Source: Methanoregula sp. UBA276 (GTDB lineage: Archaea; Halobacteriota; Methanomicrobia; Methanomicrobiales; Methanospirillaceae). Taken from it: DNA of 16,022 nucleotides. The position numbers were made by a program, and so were the translations under genes. Location: positions 7,554-23,575 of the forward strand of contig DANA01000068.1 in the NCBI GenBank assembly GCA_002508495.1. Reading direction: 5' to 3'. Below, one piece after another: positions 1 to 5,723 of the stretch. Position 1 is the first letter of the stretch. Every line of letters begins with the position of its first letter. The notes under the pieces were generated by a model, which saw only the letters and a list, made by a program, of their open reading frames with translations, was not told the origin of the DNA and made no database searches.

Positions 1-420
1 GCAGAAGGCGCTATTCCTTTCATCGAAAACCTCAATGATGCAGCGATCAAGCGGTTCCAGGAACAGGTCGAGATCGTCAACATCATGGAGAGCGAAGACC
101 TCGGCGCCATCAAGGCGAAGATCAACGAGCTCAAGGCTAAAGACCCGGGCGCGTTCGCCGCTGATGCTATCGTCGTCGAAGTCAAGGAAGCCGCAGGCGG
201 CGCAGAAGTCGCTGCCGCAGGTGCAAACCCCCAGTTCCTCGAGATCGAAAAGCGGCTCGACAAGATCGAGAAGAATATCGAGTTCGTGGATGCAGAGGTT
301 GCACAGCGTGTTGGACGAAAGATTGGACGGGATATCGGTATCCTTTACGGCCTGATGGCAGGCGTTATCGTATTTGTGATGCTCCTGTTCCTGCTCCAGA
401 AACTGATGGCAATGGTATAA
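1..420 (+). CDS. mtrG: Mtr complex subunit, MtrA-domain C-terminus fused to MtrG (5' partial)
   Basis: The frame is open from base 1, so the true start lies upstream; the ATG at 85 is internal. Of the 139 visible residues, 1-61 resemble the end of the MtrA corrinoid-binding domain: GAIPFIEN, then a helix like the MtrA stretch EAxxRFxxQVELV, then DPGAF. Residues 62-76 form an Ala/Gly linker. Residues 77-139 are MtrG-like: KRLDKIEKNIEFVDAEVAQ, then GRDIGILYG, then one membrane helix at about 113-135. MtrG is a small single-helix subunit of the membrane-bound, sodium-pumping methyl-H4MPT:coenzyme M methyltransferase, and MtrA carries the cobamide. mtrH follows after 17 bases, as in the usual mtrEDCBAFGH order. 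The corrinoid-ligand histidine of MtrA would lie upstream, so it cannot be checked. This could be the main MtrA carrying MtrG in place of its own anchor, or an extra MtrA-like paralogue. Confidence 0.87.
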   Translation, partial: AEGAIPFIENLNDAAIKRFQEQVEIVNIMESEDLGAIKAKINELKAKDPGAFAADAIVVEVKEAAGGAEVAAAGANPQFLEIEKRLDKIEKNIEFVDAEVAQRVGRKIGRDIGILYGLMAGVIVFVMLLFLLQKLMAMV

Positions 421-421
421 C

Positions 422-428
422 GGAGGTG
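422..428 (+). promoter_or_regulatory. Ribosome binding site of mtrH
   Basis: GGAGGTG lies nine bases before the ATG at 438 and directly after the stop codon of the preceding mtr gene. It is a strong Shine-Dalgarno match that fixes the mtrH start and supports co-transcription. Confidence 0.8.
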
Positions 429-437
429 TAAACGAAT

Positions 438-1475
438 ATGTTCAGATTTGAAAAAGAACAGAGCGTCTGGGATTTCAACGGCACCATGATCGGTGGCCAG
501 CCCGGCGAGTACCCGACCGTACTGGGTGCTTCTATCTTCTACAACAAGCACGAGTGCGTGCTTGATGACAAGACAGGAAAGATCGACAAGGCAAAGGCAG
601 AGGCTCTCTGGAACCGCTGCCAGGTCCTCTCCGATGCAACCGGCATTCCGCACTTCATCCAGATTATTGCGGAATACGGCGAAGCATTCGAGAGCTACTT
701 CAGCTGGTTCGACTCCATCGACAACAAGACTGCATTCTTAATGGACTCGTCAGTCCCTGCAGCACTTGCCCACGCGTGCAAGTACGTGACTGACGTCGGT
801 CTCGCAAAGCGTGCGATCTACAACTCGATCAACGGGTCGATCCTGCCTGAGAGCATTGAGGCCTTAAAGAACAGCGACGTTGATGCAGCCATTGTCCTTG
901 CATTCAACCCTGCAGACCCCTCGGTCGCAGGCCGTGAGAAGGTGCTCGTCGAAGGTGGCGTTGCAGGTCAGACAAAGGGAATGCTCGAGATCGCAGAGTA
1001 CTGTGGTATCAAGCGCCCGATCCTTGACACTGCAGCAACCCCGCTCGGCCTTGGCTCCGGTGGCGCATACCGTGAAATCCTTGCCTGCAAGGCAATCCAC
1101 GGGTACCCCACCGGTGGCGCATACCACAACATGACGGTATCCTGGACCTGGCTCAAGCGCTGGAAGGGAACCTCAAAGACCCCCTCCGTACTCGCAGAGG
1201 GCTACAAGGGCAAGGATGTGCTCCTCGAGCAGATGTCCCACCACTACCTCGGCGGTATTGAGGGCATCAAGCAGGCAGCATGGTCCGCACCCGATATCGG
1301 CTGTAACATGATTGCCTCCACCCTCGGTGCAGACCTTATCATGTACGGACCCATCGAGAACGTAGAAGCAATGATCACTGCACAGGCCTACACGGATATC
1401 ACGGTCCTTGAGGCAACCCGCCAGCTCGGGATCGAGTGCAAGGCAGAAAGCCACCCAATCTTCAAACTCATTTAA
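438..1475 (+). CDS. mtrH: Tetrahydromethanopterin S-methyltransferase subunit H
   Basis: MtrH is the peripheral, cytoplasmic TIM-barrel subunit of Mtr. It moves the methyl group from methyl-tetrahydromethanopterin (or sarcinapterin) to the cobamide on MtrA. Family landmarks visible are FRFEKEQ near the start, GGQPGEYPTVL at about 19-29, the SSVPAAL region at 104-110 and GADLIMYGPIEN at 297-308. No membrane segment or signal peptide is seen, as expected. At 345 residues it is about 30 longer than the roughly 310-320 typical of MtrH from Methanothermobacter or Methanosarcina. Much of the extra length seems to lie around 240-285, between the TWLKRWK segment and the SAPDIGCN segment. It is the last gene of the mtr operon: it follows the mtrG-type gene by 17 bases and ends at a T-tract. 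Confidence 0.95.
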   Translation: MFRFEKEQSVWDFNGTMIGGQPGEYPTVLGASIFYNKHECVLDDKTGKIDKAKAEALWNRCQVLSDATGIPHFIQIIAEYGEAFESYFSWFDSIDNKTAFLMDSSVPAALAHACKYVTDVGLAKRAIYNSINGSILPESIEALKNSDVDAAIVLAFNPADPSVAGREKVLVEGGVAGQTKGMLEIAEYCGIKRPILDTAATPLGLGSGGAYREILACKAIHGYPTGGAYHNMTVSWTWLKRWKGTSKTPSVLAEGYKGKDVLLEQMSHHYLGGIEGIKQAAWSAPDIGCNMIASTLGADLIMYGPIENVEAMITAQAYTDITVLEATRQLGIECKAESHPIFKLI

Positions 1476-1477
1476 TC

Positions 1478-1487
1478 TTTTTTTTTT
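1478..1487 (+). terminator. T-tract terminator of the mtr operon
   Basis: Ten consecutive T residues begin two bases after the mtrH stop codon, without an obvious hairpin. Oligo-T runs are the usual archaeal termination signal, and this is the natural end of the operon. Confidence 0.7.
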
Positions 1488-1629
1488 AATTCCGCTGGGT
1501 CGGGATTTTGTGAAACTGAGCAAAAGCTAGTTCATTACCTGTTAGCGTACGGGATCCAAAACACGATGGTACCAGACCCCCCATACCTGACTCTTACGGA
1601 AATGCCGGCTGGCTTTTTGAAACCAAACC

Positions 1630-1636
1630 AAAAAAA
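1630..1636 (-). terminator. T-tract downstream of the TPR gene
   Basis: Seven A residues on the plus strand give a T7 run on the minus strand about 28 bases past the stop of the TPR gene, preceded by CCCC. It is a plausible oligo-T terminator. The rest of the 188-base convergent gap (1476-1663) shows no gene or strong hairpin. Confidence 0.45.
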
Positions 1637-1663
1637 GGGGTGTGCCTGCAGGTGAGAACAGGG

Positions 1664-2326
1664 CTAGTGTTCCCTGCCAACGTGGTTTGTTACTGCGGAT
1701 AATGAACCACGGGGGAAATTAACGATGCGCATACACTCGTCGGCCTCGTGGGTGCGACCAAGGTTTCGCAGGGCAATTGCCTTATTATACCAGACAAAGG
1801 CATTGATGGAATTGAGGTCAATCGCCTTGTTAAAAAAGATAAGCGCTTCCTCATTTTTCCCCATCTCCCGCAGCGCAATGCCTTTTCCGGTCATTGCCCG
1901 GATGTTCATGGGGCTCGCGATGAGGATTTTATCAAAGAGGGCAACTGCCTCCTCGTACCTGCCCAGTTCATTGAGGCAGTAGGCTTTGTTTGCGATAGCA
2001 AACGCGTAGTCCGGATCGATCTTCAGGGCAGCATCGAAACTGGTGATCGCCTCTTCATACCGGCGGATCTTCCGTAAGGTGTACCCCTTTTCAAACCAGC
2101 ACGTGATAAGGGTATTGTCGATAGCAAGGGCCTTATCATAACAGGCAAGAGCAGCCTCATGGCGCCCGAGATAATAGTAACATTTCCCCTTGTTTTCAAG
2201 GGCTTCGGTATTCGTGCTCTCAATCTCCAGTACCTTGTCATATACGGCGATCGCATCATCGTAGCGCCCTACCTTCATCTGGTGACGGGCCTTCTCCAGC
2301 AGCGCAGGCGTGTCCATTCCACTCAT
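1664..2326 (-). CDS. Tetratricopeptide repeat protein
   Basis: The 220-residue product is almost entirely TPR. About six 34-residue units run from residue 7 to 205, each with the W/L-G-Y/A-F-A-P pattern; examples are GRYDDAIAVYDKVLEIE (20-36) and GRYEEAVALFDKILIASP. TPR solenoids bind protein partners, and the partner here is unknown. No signal peptide or membrane segment is visible, so it is probably cytoplasmic. I chose the ATG at 2326 because the longer open frame upstream runs through non-TPR sequence that holds a likely promoter. The ATG at 2317 is an equally possible start, since neither has a clear ribosome binding site. The last 17 or so residues are not repeat-like. Short TPR proteins of this kind are abundant in Methanomicrobiales, so a specific role cannot be assigned. 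Confidence 0.85.
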   Translation of the reverse strand: MSGMDTPALLEKARHQMKVGRYDDAIAVYDKVLEIESTNTEALENKGKCYYYLGRHEAALACYDKALAIDNTLITCWFEKGYTLRKIRRYEEAITSFDAALKIDPDYAFAIANKAYCLNELGRYEEAVALFDKILIASPMNIRAMTGKGIALREMGKNEEALIFFNKAIDLNSINAFVWYNKAIALRNLGRTHEADECMRIVNFPRGSLSAVTNHVGREH

Positions 2327-2349
2327 ACTACCATACACAACGGGGAACG

Positions 2350-2355
2350 ATATTA
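2350..2355 (-). promoter_or_regulatory. Possible TATA element for the TPR gene
   Basis: On the minus strand a TAATAT sequence lies about 23 bases before the ATG at 2326. That spacing would place the transcript start at or next to the start codon. The match is weak. Confidence 0.3.
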
Positions 2356-2378
2356 CCTTTCCGTTTGAGAAAAATGGA

Positions 2379-3065
2379 TCAGGGGTCCTTTTTGGAAAGG
2401 ATGATGCAGGCACCGACAAGGGATGCAATGACTGCCAGTGCTGAGGGAAGGGGAGCTTTTGTGGTTTGCGGAATCGTCGTCGGCACGGGTGTTGGCGGCG
2501 TAGTCAGGGTTGTCGGGGCCGGCGTGGGGGATGTAAGCACGACCGGGGGTGCTTCGTAATACGAGACATGCTCCTCGGGGTTCAGGGTGTAGGACGTGCC
2601 GGCATTGATGGAAACCCGCTGGGTTGTTGATTCCTTGAGATATACCTCGAGCGTTTTGTAGGTGCTTGTTCCCCCAAGGCTGGACTTGTCAACCGGATCG
2701 ATGCTCACGTATACAAGGTAGGTGCCGGGATCGATCTGGTTCTCGATGCGCGCAGTGTTCCACTTGTATGACCATTCCTGGTTATCGTCAAGGTCAACGA
2801 CGGTGAAATGCCCCTGGTCTGCCCGCTGGGAGGTGTCGGACAACATAACACCATTTGCCGGAAGGCCCGGGCCGGTCAGGAAGAGGTAAACCTGCCCACC
2901 GGCATAGGATACCCCGTGAAGGTTCAGGGTGTCACCCAGTTCTGCTTCAATACTGGCATCTGCGGCCATCGCGGGAAGAACGAGAAGTCCGAAAAGACAG
3001 CAGGCAAGGAACAGGTATCGGCTGGACGGCAAGAACAGGCGTGCATAATCGTGGTCCATTTTCAT
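2379..3065 (-). CDS. Secreted, membrane-anchored DUF3821-like surface protein
   Basis: The 228-residue protein has the layout of an exported surface protein. A signal peptide covers about residues 1-34 (basic N-terminus, hydrophobic core LFLACCLFGLLVLP, AMA cleavage site). An all-beta extracellular domain follows (about 36-150) with GDTLNLHGVSY, then FLTGPGLPANG and DPGTYLVYVSIDP, resembling the DUF3821 domain frequent in Methanomicrobiales surface proteins. A Pro/Thr-rich stalk at about 175-203 probably serves for glycosylation or wall spanning. A C-terminal hydrophobic helix (about 207-223) ends in KKDP. This tail resembles archaeal sorting or anchoring tails but has no clear PGF motif. The start is uncertain: a GTG at 3068 and ATGs at 3065 and 3059 are all possible, and the TATA box nearby favours 3065 or 3068 on a leaderless message. 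Function beyond surface exposure is unknown. Confidence 0.82.
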   Translation of the reverse strand: MKMDHDYARLFLPSSRYLFLACCLFGLLVLPAMAADASIEAELGDTLNLHGVSYAGGQVYLFLTGPGLPANGVMLSDTSQRADQGHFTVVDLDDNQEWSYKWNTARIENQIDPGTYLVYVSIDPVDKSSLGGTSTYKTLEVYLKESTTQRVSINAGTSYTLNPEEHVSYYEAPPVVLTSPTPAPTTLTTPPTPVPTTIPQTTKAPLPSALAVIASLVGACIILSKKDP

Positions 3066-3094
3066 CACTGGTAAGAGAATAAACTGCCGGGAGG

Positions 3095-3100
3095 TTTATA
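3095..3100 (-). promoter_or_regulatory. TATA box of the surface-protein gene
   Basis: TATAAA on the minus strand is preceded by CGAATC (a BRE-like purine stretch) and lies 29 bases before the ATG at 3065. The spacing predicts a transcript with almost no leader, and no ribosome binding site is seen. The remaining intergenic bases (3101-3299) hold no recognisable gene. Confidence 0.6.
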
Positions 3101-3271
3101 GATTCGGGATCCGAACGAGAGCATCCATGGTGAGAACGCGGTCTGAAACATCATGGAAAAGAGCCCGCCATTTAGAGACTACTCAGGGCAGGCCCATGAA
3201 TCAACGTGAGTGTTTATTTGGCTGATAATGTGTCGATTGGTGCCCGGGCAACACCATGACAATAGCATACG

Positions 3272-3277
3272 AAAAAA
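3272..3277 (-). terminator. Weak T-run after the rubredoxin gene
   Basis: Six A residues on the plus strand make a T6 run on the minus strand about 23 bases beyond the stop codon of the rubredoxin gene. There is no clear hairpin, so this is only a plausible oligo-T terminator. Confidence 0.35.
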
Positions 3278-3299
3278 TGGGCTTGGGGATAATTATCAA

Positions 3300-3968
3300 C
3301 TATAACTGCAGGGGTTCGAAGCCCTGCTTGAAAACCTTCCCGAACCGGACTTTGATTTTGGGATCGAAAGCGCAGACCGGGCAGACATAATCATCCGGCA
3401 GATCATCGAATTTTGTCCCGGGTTTAATCCCGCGGTGAGGCTCCCCCCGCTTCTCGTCATAGATATAATTACAGATTGAACAGAGATAACGGGTAGGGCG
3501 CCATTCATCAAAGCCCCACTTGCCAATCCTTCCCTTCCCCTGCTGGCCGCAGACCGGACAGACATAGTTTTCCGGGAGATCTTCAAATGCAGTTCCTGCC
3601 GCAATCCCGTTATGGGGTTCACCGCGGAGCGGGGAGTAGATGTAGCCGCAGAGCCGGCAGCGGTAACGGACCACTTCCTTTGTTTTCCCTTTTTTTGCCG
3701 AATTTTTTGCTCCCTTCATGACCGGTTTTTTTGTTCCGGTTTTTACCGGCTTTTTAGCTACCTTCTTTTTGGATCCCGGTGCACCGGTAATCTTTCCTGT
3801 CACGGCCTTCCTGCTGCCGGTCGCCTTTTTTACACTCGTGGGTTTCTTTGCCACCACGGTCTTTTTTGGTGCAGCTGCCTTCATTTTTTCGGCACTGGTT
3901 TTCGTACGCGATGCCGGGGCAGGTTTTTTCACGCTGCGCCGGGTCCTGGCTTGTACAGAAGTTGCCAT
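3300..3968 (-). CDS. Tandem rubredoxin with Lys/Ala-rich H1-like N-terminal tail
   Basis: The 222-residue protein has two parts. Residues 1-98 are low-complexity, rich in Lys, Ala, Pro, Ser and Thr, with repeated KKP, KKA and AKK motifs like a histone H1 tail. Residues 101-141 and 160-200 are two rubredoxin domains. Domain 1 has Cys104, Cys107, Cys137 and Cys140 (CRLCGYIY and CPVCG); domain 2 has Cys163, Cys166, Cys196 and Cys199 (CSICNYIYDEKRG and CPVCA). All eight iron ligands are present, so each domain should hold one Fe(Cys)4 centre for one-electron transfer. Both also carry GTxFxDLPxxYVCPVC, with Tyr where many rubredoxins have Trp. The ATG at 3968 has a GGAG ribosome binding site (3980-3983) and begins the basic tail; the open frame extends upstream but lacks such a signal. 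Rubredoxins in methanogens often serve oxidative-stress enzymes, but no partner gene is adjacent. The basic tail suggests nucleic-acid or ribosome association, which is inference. Confidence 0.9.
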   Translation of the reverse strand: MATSVQARTRRSVKKPAPASRTKTSAEKMKAAAPKKTVVAKKPTSVKKATGSRKAVTGKITGAPGSKKKVAKKPVKTGTKKPVMKGAKNSAKKGKTKEVVRYRCRLCGYIYSPLRGEPHNGIAAGTAFEDLPENYVCPVCGQQGKGRIGKWGFDEWRPTRYLCSICNYIYDEKRGEPHRGIKPGTKFDDLPDDYVCPVCAFDPKIKVRFGKVFKQGFEPLQL

Positions 3969-4048
3969 TTTGTTATCGTCTCCATTCCGGCATATGCCGA
4001 TCCGATTGGGACGACATTTTGCCGGTTTAACGGGACATTGGAGGGTAC

Positions 4049-4061
4049 TTATACAAATATA
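4049..4061 (-). promoter_or_regulatory. AT-rich TATA region of the rubredoxin gene
   Basis: The minus strand reads TATATTTGTATAAG here, offering two overlapping TATA-like elements about 80 bases before the ATG at 3968. A start some 25 bases downstream would leave a leader of about 55-60 bases containing the GGAG site. The same AT-rich stretch could also drive transcription rightward. Confidence 0.5.
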
Positions 4062-4074
4062 TTGTGGATGGGAT

Positions 4075-4127
4075 AACCGGGCAGGGTGGCGTCCCGGCAC
4101 AGCCCGGTTCGAATCTTCGGTATACCG
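4075..4127. repeat. Inverted repeat and palindrome in the divergent intergenic region
   Basis: AACCGGGC (4075-4082) and GCCCGGTT (4102-4109) are perfect complements around a 19-base loop. They are followed by a tRNA T-loop-like GGTTCGAATC (4106-4115) and the 10-base palindrome CGGTATACCG (4118-4127). The elements sit between the divergent rubredoxin and marC promoters. They could form RNA structure or an operator; no function can be assigned. Confidence 0.5.
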
Positions 4128-4157
4128 GATCTAAAAAAAGTCAGGCTGGCCGAGTAA

Positions 4158-4163
4158 GTATAT
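4158..4163 (+). promoter_or_regulatory. TATA box of the marC-family gene
   Basis: GTATAT, within AAGTATATCC, lies 32 bases before the ATG at 4196. This would give a leaderless or near-leaderless transcript, consistent with the absence of a ribosome binding site at that start. Confidence 0.5.
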
Positions 4164-4195
4164 CCACAAATAATGCGAATATCCGGATTAAGACT

Positions 4196-4798
4196 ATGCA
4201 GGATATCCTCTTTAGTATCCTTTACACATTTGCAACGCTCTTCATCATTCTTGACCCGTTACTTTCAGTGCCGATCTTCTCGGTCATGACCAAGGGGCAG
4301 GCTGCGGGTGAGATCCATAAACAGGCTCTCATCGCCGTGGCAGTTGCCGGAGCCCTGATGTACCTGGTCCTCGTCTTCAATACCACCATCTTTGCCCTGC
4401 TCGGGCTTGACCTGCCATCCGTCCAGATCGCCGGGGGAATTATCCTCCTCCTGCTCGGAGTCCAGATGTCGCTCGGGATAGAACTGGGCCACCAGAAGGA
4501 GCAGACCAAGACTGCTGCCGGCGTAGTCATCGGCACACCACTGCTCTGCGGGCCCGGAACCATGACGACCGTGATGATCCTCTCAAAAGATTACGGCATC
4601 ATAATCCCGTTCATCGCCATCACCCTGGTCCTGATCGCGACCTGGCTCATCCTGTATTTTTCCGATACCATCCAGCGCATTCTTGGCGATGTGATAACGG
4701 ACATTATGGGAAAAATACTCGGCATGCTGGTAGCAGCAATTGCCGTGAAGATCCTCGCTACGGGAGTCCTTGCGTATATTTCCCTCGTGGGGACCTGA
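4196..4798 (+). CDS. MarC family (UPF0056) integral membrane protein
   Basis: The 200-residue protein has about six membrane helices, near residues 4-28, 44-66, 72-94, 108-130, 135-155 and 170-195. It carries the two MarC landmarks: LDPLLSVPIF near the end of helix 1 (Asp20-Pro21) and GTPLLCGPGTMTT in the middle (about 113-125). MarC proteins are widespread six-helix membrane proteins. The original link to multiple antibiotic resistance in E. coli was not upheld, so the transported substrate, if any, is unknown. The open frame extends 44 codons upstream, but that stretch is the structured intergenic region and is not MarC-like. The ATG at 4196 fits the family N-terminus and the TATA spacing. 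It is the only plus-strand gene between the mtr operon and the ribosomal operon and converges on the DUF2156 gene. Confidence 0.88.
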   Translation: MQDILFSILYTFATLFIILDPLLSVPIFSVMTKGQAAGEIHKQALIAVAVAGALMYLVLVFNTTIFALLGLDLPSVQIAGGIILLLLGVQMSLGIELGHQKEQTKTAAGVVIGTPLLCGPGTMTTVMILSKDYGIIIPFIAITLVLIATWLILYFSDTIQRILGDVITDIMGKILGMLVAAIAVKILATGVLAYISLVGT

Positions 4799-4804
4799 CG
4801 CGCC

Positions 4805-4837
4805 ACTCCTGACGTTTTTTTAAGGGATATCAGGAGT
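4805..4837. terminator. Hairpin between convergent genes
   Basis: ACTCCTGA (4805-4812) and TCAGGAGT (4830-4837) form a perfect 8-base stem around a 17-base loop that includes seven T residues (4815-4821). It lies 6 bases after the marC-family stop. Its right arm contains the stop codon and last codons of the DUF2156 gene on the opposite strand. It may act as a terminator in either direction. Confidence 0.5.
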
Positions 4838-5723
4838 CCCGTTTCAGTGACCATACTTCAACCATTCGATGGGGGTGATAGCGCATCTTGGCTTCCCGGA
4901 GACCGGCAACACCAAGGTCACTCTCCCGGTTAATATAGGTAAACTGACCGGAAAGAAGTGCAGCTGCTTCCTGGTTAATCACCTTGTAGATCCCCTCGCA
5001 GTCAGGCAGGCCTTTCTCAAAATGGACGAGCGCGGTATCCGCGTTTAAGGGTTCAAAGAGCGAAATCGCAGCAATGACAGAATCGACCCGTATCACAAGC
5101 CCCTGAAGAGGCAGCTCGTTAAAGTGGTCGATCGCAAAGAAGACCGCATCTTTTTCATGGGCAAGTACGAGGTCCCCTTCACACCCTTTCCACTCGCACC
5201 ACTGGATGAGAAACCGTTTGACTTCCTCCCGGTTTGCCGCGGTTATCGGCTCAATGACACTTTGGCAGTTCTTCCGGAATTTATTGACCTGCCGCCGGAT
5301 AGTCAGGTAGTTCTTTCCGGATAATGCTGCAAGATCAGCAGCCCGGTAAACATACTCAAAGTGATTGCGATCGGGCACAAGATTAATCCCCGGACAGACG
5401 GTCCGCATCCATAGCGCAGTATCCGGATCAATAAGGACAACCGGTTCATTGTCGCTGACATCCGAGGCAAGGCGGAGAAGGGAGCGGAGAAGTGCAGGAT
5501 TGCGGGGACCAATGGGGGGCCGGAACCGGGTCGTACCTTCAATGGTGCTGGCGAGGATGACATTTTTTTCAAGATATGCATACTGATAATGGGCAAAATG
5601 GTTCCAGCAGACCATGTTCGTAAAGGTGTTGTCGCTGTGTGTCTGCGGATATAACTGGTAGTGTTTCTCGAAAAACGCCCGGTCCTCAAGCGTAACCGGC
5701 CGGAAATCTTCCTGCGTCAGCAT
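4830..5723 (-). CDS. DUF2156 protein (LPG-synthase C-terminal-like, GNAT fold)
   Basis: The 297-residue soluble protein matches the DUF2156 family, related to the C-terminal catalytic part of phosphatidylglycerol lysyltransferases. Characteristic segments are the N-terminal FRPVTLEDRAFFEKHY, the central YVYRAADLAALSGKNY followed by RRQVNKFRKN, and the end region YINRESDLGVAGLREAKMRYHP. Such proteins have a double GNAT-like fold, and some use aminoacyl-tRNA as donor. The actual substrate of this archaeal stand-alone form is unknown. No membrane helices are present, unlike bacterial MprF-type enzymes. The ATG at 5723 directly follows the stop codon of the GNAT gene (TGA then ATG with no gap), so the two are surely co-transcribed and probably translationally coupled. 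Length and both ends look complete. Confidence 0.82.
   Translation of the reverse strand: MLTQEDFRPVTLEDRAFFEKHYQLYPQTHSDNTFTNMVCWNHFAHYQYAYLEKNVILASTIEGTTRFRPPIGPRNPALLRSLLRLASDVSDNEPVVLIDPDTALWMRTVCPGINLVPDRNHFEYVYRAADLAALSGKNYLTIRRQVNKFRKNCQSVIEPITAANREEVKRFLIQWCEWKGCEGDLVLAHEKDAVFFAIDHFNELPLQGLVIRVDSVIAAISLFEPLNADTALVHFEKGLPDCEGIYKVINQEAAALLSGQFTYINRESDLGVAGLREAKMRYHPHRMVEVWSLKRDS

Noticed and set aside
85..420. Complete short mtrG starting at the ATG at 85
   Set aside because: This ATG lies inside MtrA-like sequence, the frame is open to base 1, and there is no ribosome binding site before it.
1490..1625. Possible small gene or RNA in the gap after mtrH
   Set aside because: No open frame with a start signal and no stable hairpin beyond a three-base GCC/GGC stem; nothing supportable.
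3612..4134. Plus-strand hydrophobic, Phe-rich open frames opposite the rubredoxin gene
   Set aside because: They are the antisense reading of the Lys-rich tail (AAG/AAA read as CTT/TTT), which makes them look membrane-like; no independent support.
4060..4135. Possible tRNA gene because of GGTTCGAATC
   Set aside because: The flanking bases do not form a T stem (CCGG against CTTCG mismatches), no D arm, anticodon arm or acceptor stem could be fitted, so an intact tRNA is not supported.
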